DNA from: Castor canadensis
Lineage: Eukaryota; Chordata; Mammalia; Rodentia; Castoridae
Reading direction: 5' to 3'
Length of the DNA stretch: 64,000 nt
Assembly (NCBI RefSeq): GCF_047511655.1
Contig: NC_133390.1
Span: 132,361,583 to 132,425,582, forward strand
Position 1 is the stretch's first letter, and the number at the start of each line of letters is the position of its first letter. Shown piece after piece: positions 35,291 to 47,097 of this stretch. The notes beneath the pieces are model-generated. The model made no database searches. It was not told the DNA's origin and saw only the letters and a program-made list of their open reading frames with translations. The position numbers and the translations under genes are program-made.

Positions 35291-37829
35291 CATATGAAAG
35301 GTAGAATAATGAAAAGGAAAGTCTCTCTTCAGCATTTTGAGGAAGTACCAATGGAACCAGTCTGATGGCAGCAGACAAATTGTGTTGTGGTGCAAGGGCA
35401 ATTAAAACTGGCATGATAGGTGTGAATAAACTGACTTGTCTGCAATGAAATCTACATGCAGATTCAGTAATAAAGAATGGTAACTTCTCCCCCCCCAATA
35501 GTATTTTTCTTAGGCTCTATCTGTGAGGGTTCCTAGGTGAGCTTTAGGACATCTGTGATGTCCCTGTCCATTTTATGAAAGACAATGCCTACTCCTGGCC
35601 AAGGTCTGGCCAGTACCATATAAATCTCCCCTGTGGGTGGGGTAAACTGCACATTAACCAACACCCCCCCCCACTCCACAGTGGTCTGCTCTGGTGTCAG
35701 TGTTCTAGGCAGAACTTTGAGTGTTTGTTGTCTTTTGAGGCTCAGCCTGGCCTTAGCAACCGCCAAAGCAGCCTTGAAGCTATGGATGTGCTCAAAGCTG
35801 TCCCGCCAATGCACTTGGGGCTGGTCCTGCAGGAATTTGGCAGGGTTATGACAACAGACCCTGCAGAACTGAGACAAAAGCCCCATGATTTCCCATGGGA
35901 ACTAGTGATATGTGTAACTATTATTGGACTTTTCTCTATACCATTGTTTTTGTGGAGAAGTTTTCAATCGGTTAGAAGCTGGCTTTATGCTCAAAGAGAA
36001 AAACAGCTTGCTCTAAAGCTTTCTACACTGATTGAAGAAAAATGTGAGCTACTTGAAAAACTTAGCCTTGTTGAGAAGCACCAAGAAGCAGCCTGTGGAA
36101 AGCTGGACATCTCCAAGTGTAAACTGGAGGAAGTACTCCTGCTGGAAACAGAGCTGATAGAAGAGAAATGTAAGCATTATACACAAGTTGAATTGAATGT
36201 GGAAATGTCAGAAACCATACAGTCCCTAGAAAATGAACTAAAATCTCTCAAACCCAAAGTAGCTACAGCCAAAACAACCTTAAGAACACTTCAAGTCAGT
36301 GAAGCGAATCTTAAGGACTCAACAGCATAGGCTTTGAATGAAAATTTTCAGCTTCAGAAGAGCTGCAAACAGCTACTCCAAGAAGCTGAAGAGTGGAAGG
36401 AACAAGTAAGTGGACTTAATAAACACAAAGTAACACTTGAGGAGCCTGGGACATCTGCAGCACAAATTCTAAAAGACAAAGACGATCACCTCAGGTGGCT
36501 AACTGAAGGCATTCAAAAGCTGAAAGTCTGGGCCTTTGTTCTGGAAGAACATGGAACACATGACAGTGACTTGGAAACAGCGATGAACCTTGGCCCAGAA
36601 AATCCTGCTCACTTAGATACTCAGACCAAAGGAGCTCTGCAGCACCTGACGAACGCTGTGAGTTAAATGCTTCTTTAAAATCCTTGGAACGAGAAAGAGA
36701 CCAAGTTTACACTCAGCTGCGTGAAGTCGAGAGAGCAAGCAAAGACCTGACAGAACGCATTAAAAATGTCCAGAGTGAACAAGTCATTTTACAGTCTGAA
36801 CATGCACAGTTTGAAATTGAGAAGAACCTTTGGCAAAAAGCTAAAATAATTCCTGAACTGTTTGAAGAAGGAATGAAATTCTACAGGAAATTAATGGTAG
36901 AGGATCACCACCAGCAAGATGCAGAGGAGAAACTTTCCAAAGTAAAAGAAAACATCAGCCGCAAAACTGCAGAGCTGCAGACCTATACAGAGAGCTCGAA
37001 GAAAAATTGGAGAGAACCAAACTTAATCACCAAAGGGAGATTATTTCCTATGAGAAGAAAGCTCACTTTAATTGGTTGGAGGCCCAGGGTGCTGAAGAAC
37101 AGCTGCAGTATCTTAGGCAAGTCAACGCCAACAGCAGACAAAAGTTAATGGAAATGGAGTTGGAACTGAAATGTTTAGAAGAAGATCCAAATGCATTTGA
37201 GATTTCAAATGCAGCATGTGGCAGGGAGCATTTTCCACGTGGTCCCTCACCAGTGGCTTAACCTTCATGTGAAAGGAGAGCGTTCCTCTCTCCTATTATG
37301 TTGGAAGGTCCACTCAGAACTCCACCTTTGCTTCAGCAGGGAGGAGGAAAAGACTCAAGAAGCCCCGATAATCCACTGGAGCATCACACTGGCAAGGAAA
37401 GAGGGGACTCAAGCTGTGATGGGTTGACTGGACATCATGGAGCACCTCCTGAGAATGGGTCCCCGTGTCCCCCGTGCAAACAGGAGGGAAGGGTGACAAT
37501 CCCTCCATCAGGACAACCACTTACTGACCCAGCTCCTCCTCCACACAATTCAAACGTGCCTGTTGAAAGCAAGGAAGTGGGCCCTGATTTTGTTCCTCCA
37601 GTCTGAGATCCCTTGTACCCAATAAGAAATGTCTGTTGACTGAGTGGTTTCCCCAGTCATCTTCCCCCCAAGAGCTGGATGCCCCCCCACTGTATCCACA
37701 TGATCAAAGTGGAAGTGAGTATTCTGCAGGTTGATTCCACCTTCAAATGATCCTGCTACTGAACTTCTAAAACCAGGAGAAGAAACCTGGCAACATTAGG
37801 ATTTTCTTCCAAAGTACTTCGGACTGCTT

Positions 37830-38925
37830 TCTCGTTTTCAATTTAAATTCCTGCTATTACCTACTTGTTATTCTTTACCTTAAATTGAAGATTAATAGAA
37901 TTATAATTATCAGAATAGTATTGTGTAGATGATTTAACTATGAATCCTATTATATTATTTCCATTATATTTTATTTAGATGGTATATTTTATTTTCATTT
38001 AAATCTAGATAGTATAAGTATTTTAATTTGATTATTTAATCCTCTATTACATAAACATTAATTGCAGTCTTATGTATGTAACTTGCAGTGGGGATATTTT
38101 AAACCCCAGCCACTTTGCCTTCATGCCAAGAATTATATTTACGACTTCCGTCTCAGTTTCAGTTTAAATTACTACTGTTTTTAGTCATTACATTTTACCT
38201 CAAAAAAAAAAAAAACACACTTCACCTCAAACTGAAGGTTAATAGAATTATAATTGTCAAGATGGTATTTTATAAATTTATGATTTAAATACAAATCTTT
38301 TTGCATATGATGAAGCAAATCAGTATGAATAAAGTCATGATACTGTATACGCTTTCTAAAATATGTAAGAATCTTTTCATTTCAATTCTACTTTATTTTC
38401 ATTTAATTTGGACAGTATAACTATTTTAACTTGCTTATTTAATCCACTGTTGCAGAAATAATAATTGGAGTTTTATGGATGTAATCTTGTAGTGGGGATA
38501 GTTTAAACTCCAAAGTCTGTGTCTTTATGCCAAAAAATCTGTTTATTGTATTGTAGACCAATGTGAAAGTGATATCTCTTTTTAAGGTATTTTGACTCTC
38601 TTTCATTTTCAGTTTAAATTAACTACTGTTATTTAGTCATTATACTTTATGTGAAATTGAAGCTTAATTGAATTATAACACACAAGATACTATTTTATAC
38701 ATATATAATTTAAATATGAATTTTATGTGATACATTTTATTATCATTTATTCTAGATTGTATAACTATTCTAATTTGATTATTTAATCCACTATGCAAAA
38801 AAAATTGGAGTTTTATGTATGTAATCTTATAGTGGGATATTTTAAATCCAAAGGCTCTGTCTTTATTCCAGGAAATGCATTTTTTCTAATTGTAGACAAA
38901 TGTGAAAATAAAATCTTCTTTCAAA
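37830..38925 (+). repeat. Three imperfect tandem units in the retrocopy 3' UTR
   Basis: Each unit has, in order: a 'cagtttaaatta' block, an 'ttgaagnttaatagaatt' block, a 'gattatttaatcc' block, a 'tatgtatgtaa' block and a 'cagtggggatattttaaa' block. The fourth landmark falls at 38071, 38474 and 38814, giving spacings of about 403 and 340 bp. Only the last unit is followed by the poly(A) tail, so the triplication probably existed in the parent mRNA. Confidence 0.8.
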
Positions 38926-38941
38926 GTTAAAAAAAAAAAAA
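38908..38941 (+). terminator. Poly(A) signal and tail of the MIA2 retrocopy
   Basis: AATAAA at 38908-38913 lies about 17 bases before a 12-base A run (38930-38941). This is the standard spacing and the hallmark of mRNA-mediated retroposition. Confidence 0.9.
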
Positions 38942-39079
38942 GGAAGTTTTACTCTGACAACAGCTTGGGTTGCCTCCTATCCATCATAGTGGGGAAGGCG
39001 AGGCTGGATTGAGAGCCTGTGGCTTCTTTTTTGCCTCCTAGGCAGAGTTGGTGGCACATCCCTAAATATCCACTTGAGT

Positions 39080-39490
39080 TATGTTTGGAAGAGCAAATAT
39101 TATAATAATGGTTAACAATAAAGGATACTCTCCAGAATCTTCAGTCTTCATATGCTGACCCTGGGCTTGGCATGTAATTTGCTTTGGCCAGTGGCTTGAT
39201 AAGGACTTATTTACAGGGTTTGGATGGCTACTCCAGCACCTAAGGAAGTCAGACTATCAGGTGATGGGAGGCTACATGGAGAAAGGCTCACTGACAGTCA
39301 GCCCCAAAGCTCAGGCATGGAGCTGAGGTCATCTTAGGCACCCCCAGCCCCAGCTTAGTGGAATGCTGCTACATAAGTGGTCATCCACTGAGACCAGTTG
39401 ACTCATAAAATCAGAAGAAATAATGGATCATTATTGTTTCAGGCCATCAGTTGTTGTTTTGTTACACAGCACAAGCAAAATGAAAGACAG
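39080..39490 (+). mobile_element. MLT1-like (ERVL-MaLR) LTR relic
   Basis: The 3' part reads 'agaagaaataatggatcatt', then 'gtttcaggccatcagttgtt', then 'gttacacagca'. This matches the common end of MLT1-type LTRs ('agccactaag...ttgttacgcagca'). The 5' limit is approximate, and no internal retroviral genes are present. Confidence 0.5.
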
Positions 39491-39817
39491 AATATACCAA
39501 GACTCCCTGGGTGTGTGGGAGCTGGTGCTCTCTGAGACATGGCCCTTTGAGCCCTTTTCCACACCAACACACAGCAACCATGGAAACTCCTGATGCCTGG
39601 AGAGGCTTCAAGAAAGGAACTAGCTCTATTTATCTGCCTTTGACTTTAAGTCAAAAAGAGGTACCCAGTGAAGTACTCATGATACCATTCCTGAGAAAGC
39701 ACAGGGTGTGACTCTGAATGTTTCTCTATTCCTGGCTGCTCTCCTTGCAAAATGACTCTGTTTTCTCAGCTTTTGTGGATTCATGTTTCAAAGGCCTAAA
39801 AAAAGTCGATTTTCAGG

Positions 39818-39880
39818 CCATTGTGAGAATTAAACAAATTTAGGAATTTAGCGCAGAATCCAGGACATAGTGGCTAAGCC
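39818..39880 (+). repeat. MIR-like SINE relic
   Basis: The run 'attgtgagaattaaacaaat' followed by 'agcgcagaatccaggacata' follows the MIR segment 'ttgtgaggattaaatgag...cagtgcctggcacata'. Confidence 0.45.
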
Positions 39881-39984
39881 AAAGGCTTAGCGGGTCATCC
39901 ACCTGCTCTCTCCCTCTTTCACACAATTTGCAGTCCATAGACTGGGAGCATTAGTTCTGCCTGGTAGGAAAATAATCTCTCAGG

Positions 39985-40062
39985 GCCTTAGTCGGATCTA
40001 TTGCATCAGAAACTCTAGGGGTTGGTGCCAAATGCATAAGCTCTCTAGGTGGTTCTAGTCTT
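39985..40062 (-). mobile_element. MER5-like DNA transposon fragment
   Basis: 'ttgcatcagaaactctaggg' followed by 'gctctctaggtggttct' matches part of the MER5A/B consensus. It is short and old. Confidence 0.4.
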
Positions 40063-40292
40063 TTCTATTATAAAATGAAACTTAGGTACAGAAACCCCCA
40101 TAAACATAAGGCTTACTGAATTATTTTGGGCAAATATCCTCATAGCCACCATGCCAATGAAGAGGTAGATCTGATAATTGCCTCTTGTGTGCCTATGCTG
40201 TGTGTGTGCTTCTTCACAGCTTTAGTGTTGAGGTACACTCCCTGGATCCTGTAGCTTCATCTTCCTTTTTAAAAAATCTGATGTGTCTCTTA

Positions 40293-40395
40293 TTTGAATT
40301 GTTTTTTTGGGGGGAGGGTAGTACTGGAGTTTGAACTCACAGCCTCATGCTTTGCTAGGCATGTGCTCTAGGTGGGTGCTCATTCTATCACCAGC
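40293..40395 (-). repeat. ID-like SINE with target duplication
   Basis: The inverted ID reads 'gtagtactggagtttgaact' on the plus strand after a T/G-rich run (inverse tail). Flanks are 'ctgatgtgtctctta' (40278-40292) and 'ctgatgtgcctctta' (40396-40410), a 15-bp target duplication with one mismatch. Confidence 0.85.
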
Positions 40396-41046
40396 CTGAT
40401 GTGCCTCTTACTTCATGGGTTCCCTGTCCACATGTCTCTTTTCCTTTCTGTTGCTGGGCATTCCTGGTTGACCTAGTTGCCTGTCTGGGTTTGACAACTG
40501 TGCACAGATGGTGGAGTTCAAGGCCTGTGCTGTCCTGTTTCCTGCAGCTGGACCCAGGACTGGATCAGACCCAGTGCCATCATGAAGATGCCTTTCCTCA
40601 TCTACTACTGGATTACTCAGAAGTATAGTTCAGAAAGGAAAAGGATAGATGCCTGATACTTTCTCTTTATTTAAAAACATTGATTTCATGTTGTCATCAA
40701 AAGCTGACCAATTGATTCAAAAAATATTATTGTGAATTTTTAACTTATATTTAATGGGTTTTTAATATATTACAATTATTGTATTTGAAGTTCAGCTTAT
40801 GTCATAGTGCAAGCCTCTTCAGATTGGCTCCTTAGTCTTTTGATGTGACCCTCATTGTCTCTGAGGGCATCCTTGCTCTCTTCTAGGAAAGATGTTCCAG
40901 GTTCATCTTCTGCATTTTCTCTCTCAGATATGAGGCAGGTTACAAAGCCCTAAAAGCTCTAATTTCTTTTAGTGGGAAACAGACTACAAAACCACATTCC
41001 AGATGCTGGATACCCTCAGTGCTACTGTGTTGGCTATTGTTTCTGC

Positions 41047-41127
41047 ATATGTATGTATGAGTGTGTGTACTATATGTATGTCTATACGTATGTATGTATC
41101 TATCTATCTACCTATCTACTATCTATA
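41047..41127. repeat. Compound GTAT / TATC microsatellite
   Basis: GTAT units pass into CTAT/TATC units with a few interruptions. Confidence 0.85.
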
Positions 41128-41399
41128 TTCATTAAAGGAAAAATTTATATTCATATTGATTTTTTAATCCACATTTTGAATGTACAGAATTTTACTTCCA
41201 ACTTTTAAATTTCATCTAGATTTGTTGTCTTCCACAAGGAGAATTCCAATTCTTAAGGACATAGCAGGTGATAGAATTAGACTATGCATTTATTACTTAT
41301 TTTATTCCATACTCTAAGTCAATTAAAAACCCTTCTACTTTCAATTAGATTATAAAATGTAAAAAAGAGTTCCCTCTGTTCTCTCCATTTACCTGGAAT

Positions 41400-41850
41400 T
41401 TTTATGGTTGTGTGTTAGTTTTAACATTTCTGTGACCAAATATCTGACAGAAACAACTTAAGGTAGGACAGATTTATTTTGCTCACAATTTCAGAGATTT
41501 TAGTTCATCATGGCAGGGAGGGTGTGGCAGAGAAGAGCAGCTCACATTATGGTAGGCAGGAAGCAGAGTAGAGCAGCAACAGGAAGGGGTCAGGGCAAGA
41601 TATAGCCCCCAAGAGTACTCCACCAGTGACTTCATTCCTCTAATCAGGCTCCACCTTTCACACTTCTATCACCTCCCAATAGTCTATCCACATTTTGAAT
41701 TCATCAGTGGATTAAACCATTCATTAAGTCAGAGTCCTCATGATAAAATTGTCTTGTAAACACCCAGACACACTCAGAAATGTGCTTTACTAATCTCCTA
41801 GACAACTCTCGATCCAATTAAGTTGACAATCAAAATTGACCACCATAGAT
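41400..41850. repeat. Old interspersed repeat, class not resolved
   Basis: It begins 'tgtgttagttttaacatttc' and holds 'caggctccacctttcacact' and 'tatcacctcccaatag'. It ends near 'gacaatcaaaattgaccacc'. It is related in layout to the blocks at 2958, 32925 and 43652, and is probably LTR-derived. Confidence 0.45.
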
Positions 41851-42059
41851 TGTATGATGTCTAGGCTGCCTGAGCACTGGACCCACTCCCTCAGTCATCT
41901 CTCAGCCTCAGTTCTATGGGCAATCCTATGTTTAATACTCACCACCAGTTTGGAAGCTGATGACTCTCTAGATGGCTCAGTTATCTGAGGCTTAGTCTTC
42001 AGCAGATTCCTCAAGAAAGGTTTCCGTATATAAGCTTTCCAAAGCTGTTATATACTGAT

Positions 42060-43060
42060 TATAGTTGCATGTGGTCATTTTATAATTAAAGTCAGTTTTG
42101 CTAGGTATAAAACCCTTGACTCACCTTTTTCCCCCTGAATATTGTAGAAATATATTGTTCTCTATCACTTTCCCTCTCCATCACTACCTCCTTTCCGTTA
42201 CAAAGTGCTACTATTGAAAAGTTTGATAATTTATTTTTCTTTCTATTTTAACTCTCTTTTTTTTGACCTACCACCTAAAGAATTTTTTCTTTAAAGTTTA
42301 GTAATTTTTCTAGAATATATTTCATTACTGTTTATCTAGGTCAACATTCTTTATTCTTTCTTTTATTTTCTTGCTCATGTTCTTATTTTCTTTATATTAG
42401 GTCTGGTTTTGTCCACCTTCTATATTTGTTACTTTCTCTCAAATCTTTTTGATATCTTTGTTCATGTTTTACTTATTTGTGGTTCTGGAGTTTGAAATCA
42501 GGGTCTGCACCTTGATCCACTTCACTAGCTGTGAAGTGATGGGTTTTCTCAAGATAAGGCCTTGCAAACTGTTTTCTGGGGCTGGCTTTAAACAGTGATT
42601 CTCTTGATCTCTGCATCCTGAGTAGCTAGGATTATAAGCATGCTGTTTTTTTTTTTTTAATTTCTCTTTTCTCATAGCTCTCTAAGGTACTATATGTTCT
42701 GTTTCCATGATATGGTCCTTCTGGTTTATTCTTCACTTCTGCAACTTTTATTTCTGACTTTCTTTGACTTTATCATCTTATTTATGTGTTTTTCCCATTA
42801 TTTATGGGCATTTATGTGACACAATGTTTTTAATGCCTTTTAGTTTCTATTGAAAATATAATTTATAGATTTGATTTTGTGGTCTTTTGGCATGCTCTGA
42901 TTGTCAGTTATTATACACCTTTCTCTTTTTTTTCTTGTACTAATTCTTTGTGATATTGGGACTCAGTGCATTTCTGTTGCTTACTTTTTATGTGAATTTT
43001 TATTTCAGAAGGAGATGTGACGCAGGAGGGCATTTCTCACATTACTAAGCTCTCTATTCT
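42060..43060 (-). mobile_element. Ancient L1M/HAL1-type fragment (ORF1 region)
   Basis: The plus strand 'agttttgctaggtataaaac' marks the inverted C-terminal ORF1 region of old L1s. T-rich inverted ORF1 sequence continues to about 43060, interrupted by the SINE at 42466-42650. There is no open frame. Confidence 0.5.
42466..42650 (-). repeat. Dimeric B1-ID SINE, diverged
   Basis: The inverted ID part is 'ggagtttgaaatcagggtct'. The inverted B1 part includes 'tctgcatcctgagtagctag'. It is more diverged than the copies at 29-31 kb. Confidence 0.75.
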
Positions 43061-43094
43061 GTTGTTTTCTTATAGTACTAAAAGTCAAGGTGGC

Positions 43095-43248
43095 AGCCAG
43101 ACATGGTGGTACATACTTGTAATCTCAGCACTTGAGATGGAGTCAGGAGGATCACAAGTTTGATGCTAGTGCAGGTTACTCATAGTGAGTTTGAGGCCAT
43201 TCAGGGCTACATAGGGAGACCCAGCTCAAAAGATAAGGCAAAGTAGAT
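43095..43248 (+). repeat. B1-like (7SL-derived) SINE
   Basis: 'gccagacatggtggtacata' is followed by 'gtaatctcagcacttgagat', 'tcaggaggatcacaagtttg' and 'gggctacatagggagaccc'. The order is right for a B1 with the usual internal duplication. Confidence 0.8.
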
Positions 43249-43651
43249 TGTTTTTCGAGATTTCTGAGATGCAGTTCCCTCTTCCACTCCATGTCTGTTG
43301 TGGATATCTTTTCAGTTTTTATTTTTCTTGTATAGTTTCCTCATAGTGCCTGGAAGAGAGCCCAAGCGGGCCAGTTTTAAGATTCCCTGGAGCCCTTCTG
43401 CTCACCCCGTGTACTCCCTGTTGCATTACACAAATGTTTGGTTTCAGGGGCTGTTTTCAATCACTATGGGATGCTTTCTGACTTGTTCTGCTCTTGAGCC
43501 TGATGGTTGTCTACGTGTCCCTCTGTTCCTCTGTCTAGGGCTTTCATTGCTACTTCCCACTTGGTATGTTGGGTTGGCATGTTGGGGTTATCTTACTATC
43601 TAGTTTTGTTGTGTTGCTGTGGGTTTTTGGTTTCTCTGTGTAGTTGCTCTG

Positions 43652-44840
43652 TGTATTAATTTGCTTGAGCTGTCATAACAAAATACCAACAGAAACCAAC
43701 AAACCCAGGTCCTGGAAGAGCCTGGAATTCAACGCACATCTCATAATTTCTAGGATGACTGTGCTCCACTGGGCAATACTATTTCCTTCCTGCATATTTC
43801 TTACATGACTATGTAGTGAGCACCTGTTGCTGTGGATGCAGTGGTGACATGACAGTCCAAGTCCTGGTGTAACCAACAAAAATGTACTTTCTCATAGGGC
43901 TTGAGGCTGAAGTTCAAGATGGAAGTGTGGGCAGGCCTGGTTTGCCTTGAGGACTCTCTCCTTAAGTTGTAGCTGGCTGCCTTCTTGCTGTGAACTCACA
44001 TGGTCTTTCACATCTCTGGTGTCTCTCCTGTGTTCAAATTTTCTCTTCTTACAAGGACACATATCAGATTGAACCAGGCCTTCTCTAATGTCGCAAACTT
44101 TTTTTATTCATATATTCATATGTGCATACATTGTTTGGGCCATTTCTCCCCCTGGTCCCTGCCTGCTCCCTCTTCCCTCCCACCCCCTTGCTTCCAGACA
44201 GAACCTGTTCTGCCCTCTTCTCCAATTCTGTTGAAGAGAAGACATAAGCAATAATAAGAAAAACATAGCATTTTTGTTAGTTTGAGATAAGGATAGCTAT
44301 CCAGAGAGATTCCTAGCATTGCTTCCATGCATACATGTATTACAAACAGAATTGATTCATCTCTACCAGACCTCTTCACTACTTCCAGGTCACCTTCCCA
44401 TAGTGACCTCCTTCAGTTTAAGATTACTGTATTAGCTCCTCTATAGTGTGCACATCAAACATTTTCAAGCTTTGGGTTTCTTACCTTTCCTTATTCCTCC
44501 TGTATGTGTTCTCCCCTTAGCGTGTGACCCATGTCCAATGTGCATTTGTTTTAGGTCTAAAGTCCACAGATGAGGGAGAACATATGATTTTTGGCCTTCT
44601 GAACCTGGCTAACTTCACTTAAGATGATGTTCTCCAGTTCCATCCACTTGCTTGTGAATGACAAGAGTTCATTCTTCATGACTGAGTAAAATTCCATTGC
44701 ATATAAATACCACATTTTCTTAATCTAATGGCCCTAACTTAATCACCTCTTTCAAGGCCCTATCCAAATACAGTCACATTCTGAGGTCCTGAGAGTTAGA
44801 GCTCCAACCTATAGATTTTGGAGGGAAATGACAGAGTCTA
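43652..44840. repeat. Old interspersed repeat split by an L1 tail
   Basis: It starts 'tgtattaatttgcttgagct' and ends 'aatacagtcacattctgagg...gattttggagggaaatgac'. An L1 3' end (44101-44724) lies inside it. The class was not resolved; an LTR is likely. Confidence 0.5.
44101..44724 (-). mobile_element. 5'-truncated L1 3' end, older copy
   Basis: A T-rich start is followed by 'attcatatgtgcatacattg' and the inverted 3' UTR. The inverted end of ORF2 (SLxCG-like) comes near 44565-44580. The flanks 44085-44100 and 44725-44740 agree at 13 of 16 bases, a decayed target duplication. It is older than the copies at 20-24 kb. Confidence 0.8.
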
Positions 44841-45149
44841 TTTTTTTTTAATGTTTGGATTTGGGGAGATTAAGCACTGTCTCTCTTCCTAGAATCTTCT
44901 TTTCCTTCAATGATTCTCATGCCTAAAGTGAGCCAGAGAAGCACTGGTCACCCCATCTTGGGCATGGTGGTCTCTATAGCACCTGCTTTCACATGTCTGT
45001 TGTACCTCAGTAGTCTGTCTGTTCCATGACTACAGAGTTAGCCTGTGGTATTGTTGCTGTGTCCACAGCAGTAGTGCTGTCCCCCAGCAGATTCTTGGTA
45101 AACAGTTGTGAGATAAATATGCAGAAAGTAGTGCAGTATTACCCAATGG

Positions 45150-45275
45150 AGCAAATACAGCCAGAGTTATAAGTTGTGCATTCAAGTCTAGGCTCTGCCA
45201 GTCCTGGGTTTGTGCCTTTGAGAAAGTCACTTGAAGTCTTTAAGTACCACTCTGTCCCCCATGAAGGCCAAGAGG
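45150..45275 (+). repeat. MIR SINE relic
   Basis: 'cattcaagtctaggctctgc' is followed by 'ttgagaaagtcacttgaag', in the order of the MIR consensus. Confidence 0.5.
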
Positions 45276-45279
45276 ACTG

Positions 45280-46555
45280 AACAGGTTTCCTCCAAGGCCC
45301 CCCTCAGCTCTTGTGCTCCACCTATGTGCACACTGCCTAAATGTGGACTTCTGTAATACCATTTAGTCTGTAAAGCAACAATCTGTTTGTTTTACTTTCT
45401 CTGAAATTAAAGTGACAGTGGAAGTCAACCCCACACTGAAGTTTAAGAAGGCCACTGCTTTTACCAACACCAGAGTGCTTCTGACAGGGGCATGGGCTGT
45501 CCCCAGGTTACTGATTGAGAAAGAGTCTTTGGCTGAGTGAGGACTCTGGGGGATATTTTGGAGAAATAGTTTTCAGGAAAGAATGGAGATATTGTAAGAA
45601 GCAGATCCCAGGGAGACAGCTGAGGATAAGGAAAATTTTCTGGGAAGGTGAAAGTGAGTGGTCTTTTCTATGCCATTCATTTTGGTCTGTCCTTGCAACC
45701 ATCATTTATTTTTCATCCTGGCCCTCTGTGTATGCAAAGTCTTGTTGCTCTTAGAACTTGTTCTGTATAAACTTCATATCTGATTTTATAAAAACAACTT
45801 AAATAAGTATAAACTGAGGTTCAGTTCAATTTAACACTAATATGTTAAGAAAAAGTGTATCTAAACTGTGGCTATATCATGAATTGAAGCAGAGATCTGA
45901 TTTCCCAAATTCAAGATGATTTGTTCAAAGTTCACAATATTGCATGATCTCCACCCTAGAACAAAGGGCAGAAATGTTAAGAATCATCCAGCTAGGTGGC
46001 CTGTCTGCCCTCAGAGCCTCAGATGAAAGAGATATGGGCCATTCCCCATCCATCCATCCACTTATAGAGCACCTGTTGAGCCGCCACGTATAGAAGAGTA
46101 TAGAATGGGGCATTAAGAGAATAAGCTAAAGCAACAATGAGCATTTATTCACTTATGGGGATGATATAATCAAAAAGCAAAAGAGAAAGGCACAAGTCTG
46201 GAGTGGCCTTCTCACTACACTATGCCAGGCCCTGAATGGGAGTTGGGCTGGTATACTGAGGGTCCAGACATGAACTGACCACTGTGAATTGACACTTAAC
46301 CCTGACCTTGCTATGGAGGAATGCGCAAACATGGTGGAATTGTAGGTTGCCCACTCTTGCTGAATATCACTAGGAGAAATTGCAAGGTTTTCATCTCCAT
46401 CCCCTATGGGACCCACCTTCTTTGCTCCATTTATATGTATCTAAGAGTGATGATCAGTGTGTCTGCCTACAGTTTTGAAGGCTTCCCTCCAAAGGTTTTT
46501 GTTTTGGTTTATTTTTCTTGGCTTCTAACCCTCATGCCAAGTTTTTAAGCTTAGT
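45280..46555. other. Unique sequence, no gene recognised
   Basis: No gene or clear repeat seen. There is a short (CCAT)n near 46043-46061. Confidence 0.5.
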
Positions 46556-46700
46556 GGCACAAGAAAATCCTAGGGGAGCTTTAAAAAAAGAATTCATTAC
46601 TCTGGTCCCTACCCTGGAGGTTTCTGCCTTGGAAGTCTTGATGTGAGTCTGCCTGAAGCCCTGGGGGACTGGAATGTGCAGTCAGGTGGCTCCATGCTCT
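46556..46700 (+). mobile_element. MER5/MER20-like DNA transposon relic
   Basis: 'cctaggggagctttaaaaaa', then 'tctggtccctaccctggagg', then 'ggaatgtgcagtcaggtgg' follow the layout of small hAT relics. It is diverged. Confidence 0.45.
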
Positions 46701-47097
46701 AAAGGAAGGCATACCTGTTTTCATGGGGTTTCAGAACAGGCAAGGTAGAGGGACTGAGATTGGGGTTAGAGCAGCCCTAGTTGCAATTTGGGGAATAAAA
46801 CAATTGATTCTCCTGTGAAAAACTGGAAAGAGAACAGCCCTGAAATATGACTGAGGTGCCTGGCCAATAAGTACTGGGTTTTGTTCAGTCCGGAAAGTGA
46901 AGGTGTGGAGCAGGCAGAGGCTGTGAGCCTTGAAAAGGGACAATTCCTGCTTCTCACAATTGCTGGGCTGGCCTCTTGTCTTTGCCAGGCCCAGCATCAA
47001 AATGCTTCTGGAAATGAACCCAATTGATGTCACCCAAAAATGCTATTCATGGTCAGAAAACTAAGGCCAAGAGCAAGTTCAAAGTCTAGGAATGGGA

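Larger units (their letters stand above)
35782..38941 (+). pseudogene. MIA2: Processed retrocopy of MIA2/CTAGE5, inactivated
   Basis: The parent, MIA2/cTAGE5, is an ER-exit-site membrane protein that works with TANGO1 in loading large cargo into COPII carriers. The copy begins at the ATG at 35782, in the short CTAGE-type N-terminus. A membrane segment (LVICVTIIGLFSIPLFLW) is followed by WRSFQSVRSWLY and two long coiled-coil regions with KWLTEGIQ- and EKKAHFNWL-like blocks, then the start of the Pro-rich tail (GREHFPRGPSP, LEGPLRTPPLL). There are no introns. Frame breaks are: TAG at 36328-36330, a frameshift near 36665, a frameshift near 37000, a stop at 37259-37261, and an early end at 37606 that removes most of the Pro-rich domain. 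The 3' UTR ends with AATAAA at 38908-38913 and poly(A) at 38930-38941. Mouse and human carry related CTAGE retrocopies; this one looks non-functional. Family assignment is confident. I favour MIA2 over its paralogue MIA3 from the N-terminal motif. Confidence 0.92.

Noticed and set aside
35533-35886. 117-codon minus-strand frame upstream of and overlapping the MIA2 retrocopy start
   Set aside because: Its end is the antisense of the MIA2 N-terminal coding region. No independent similarity was recognised.
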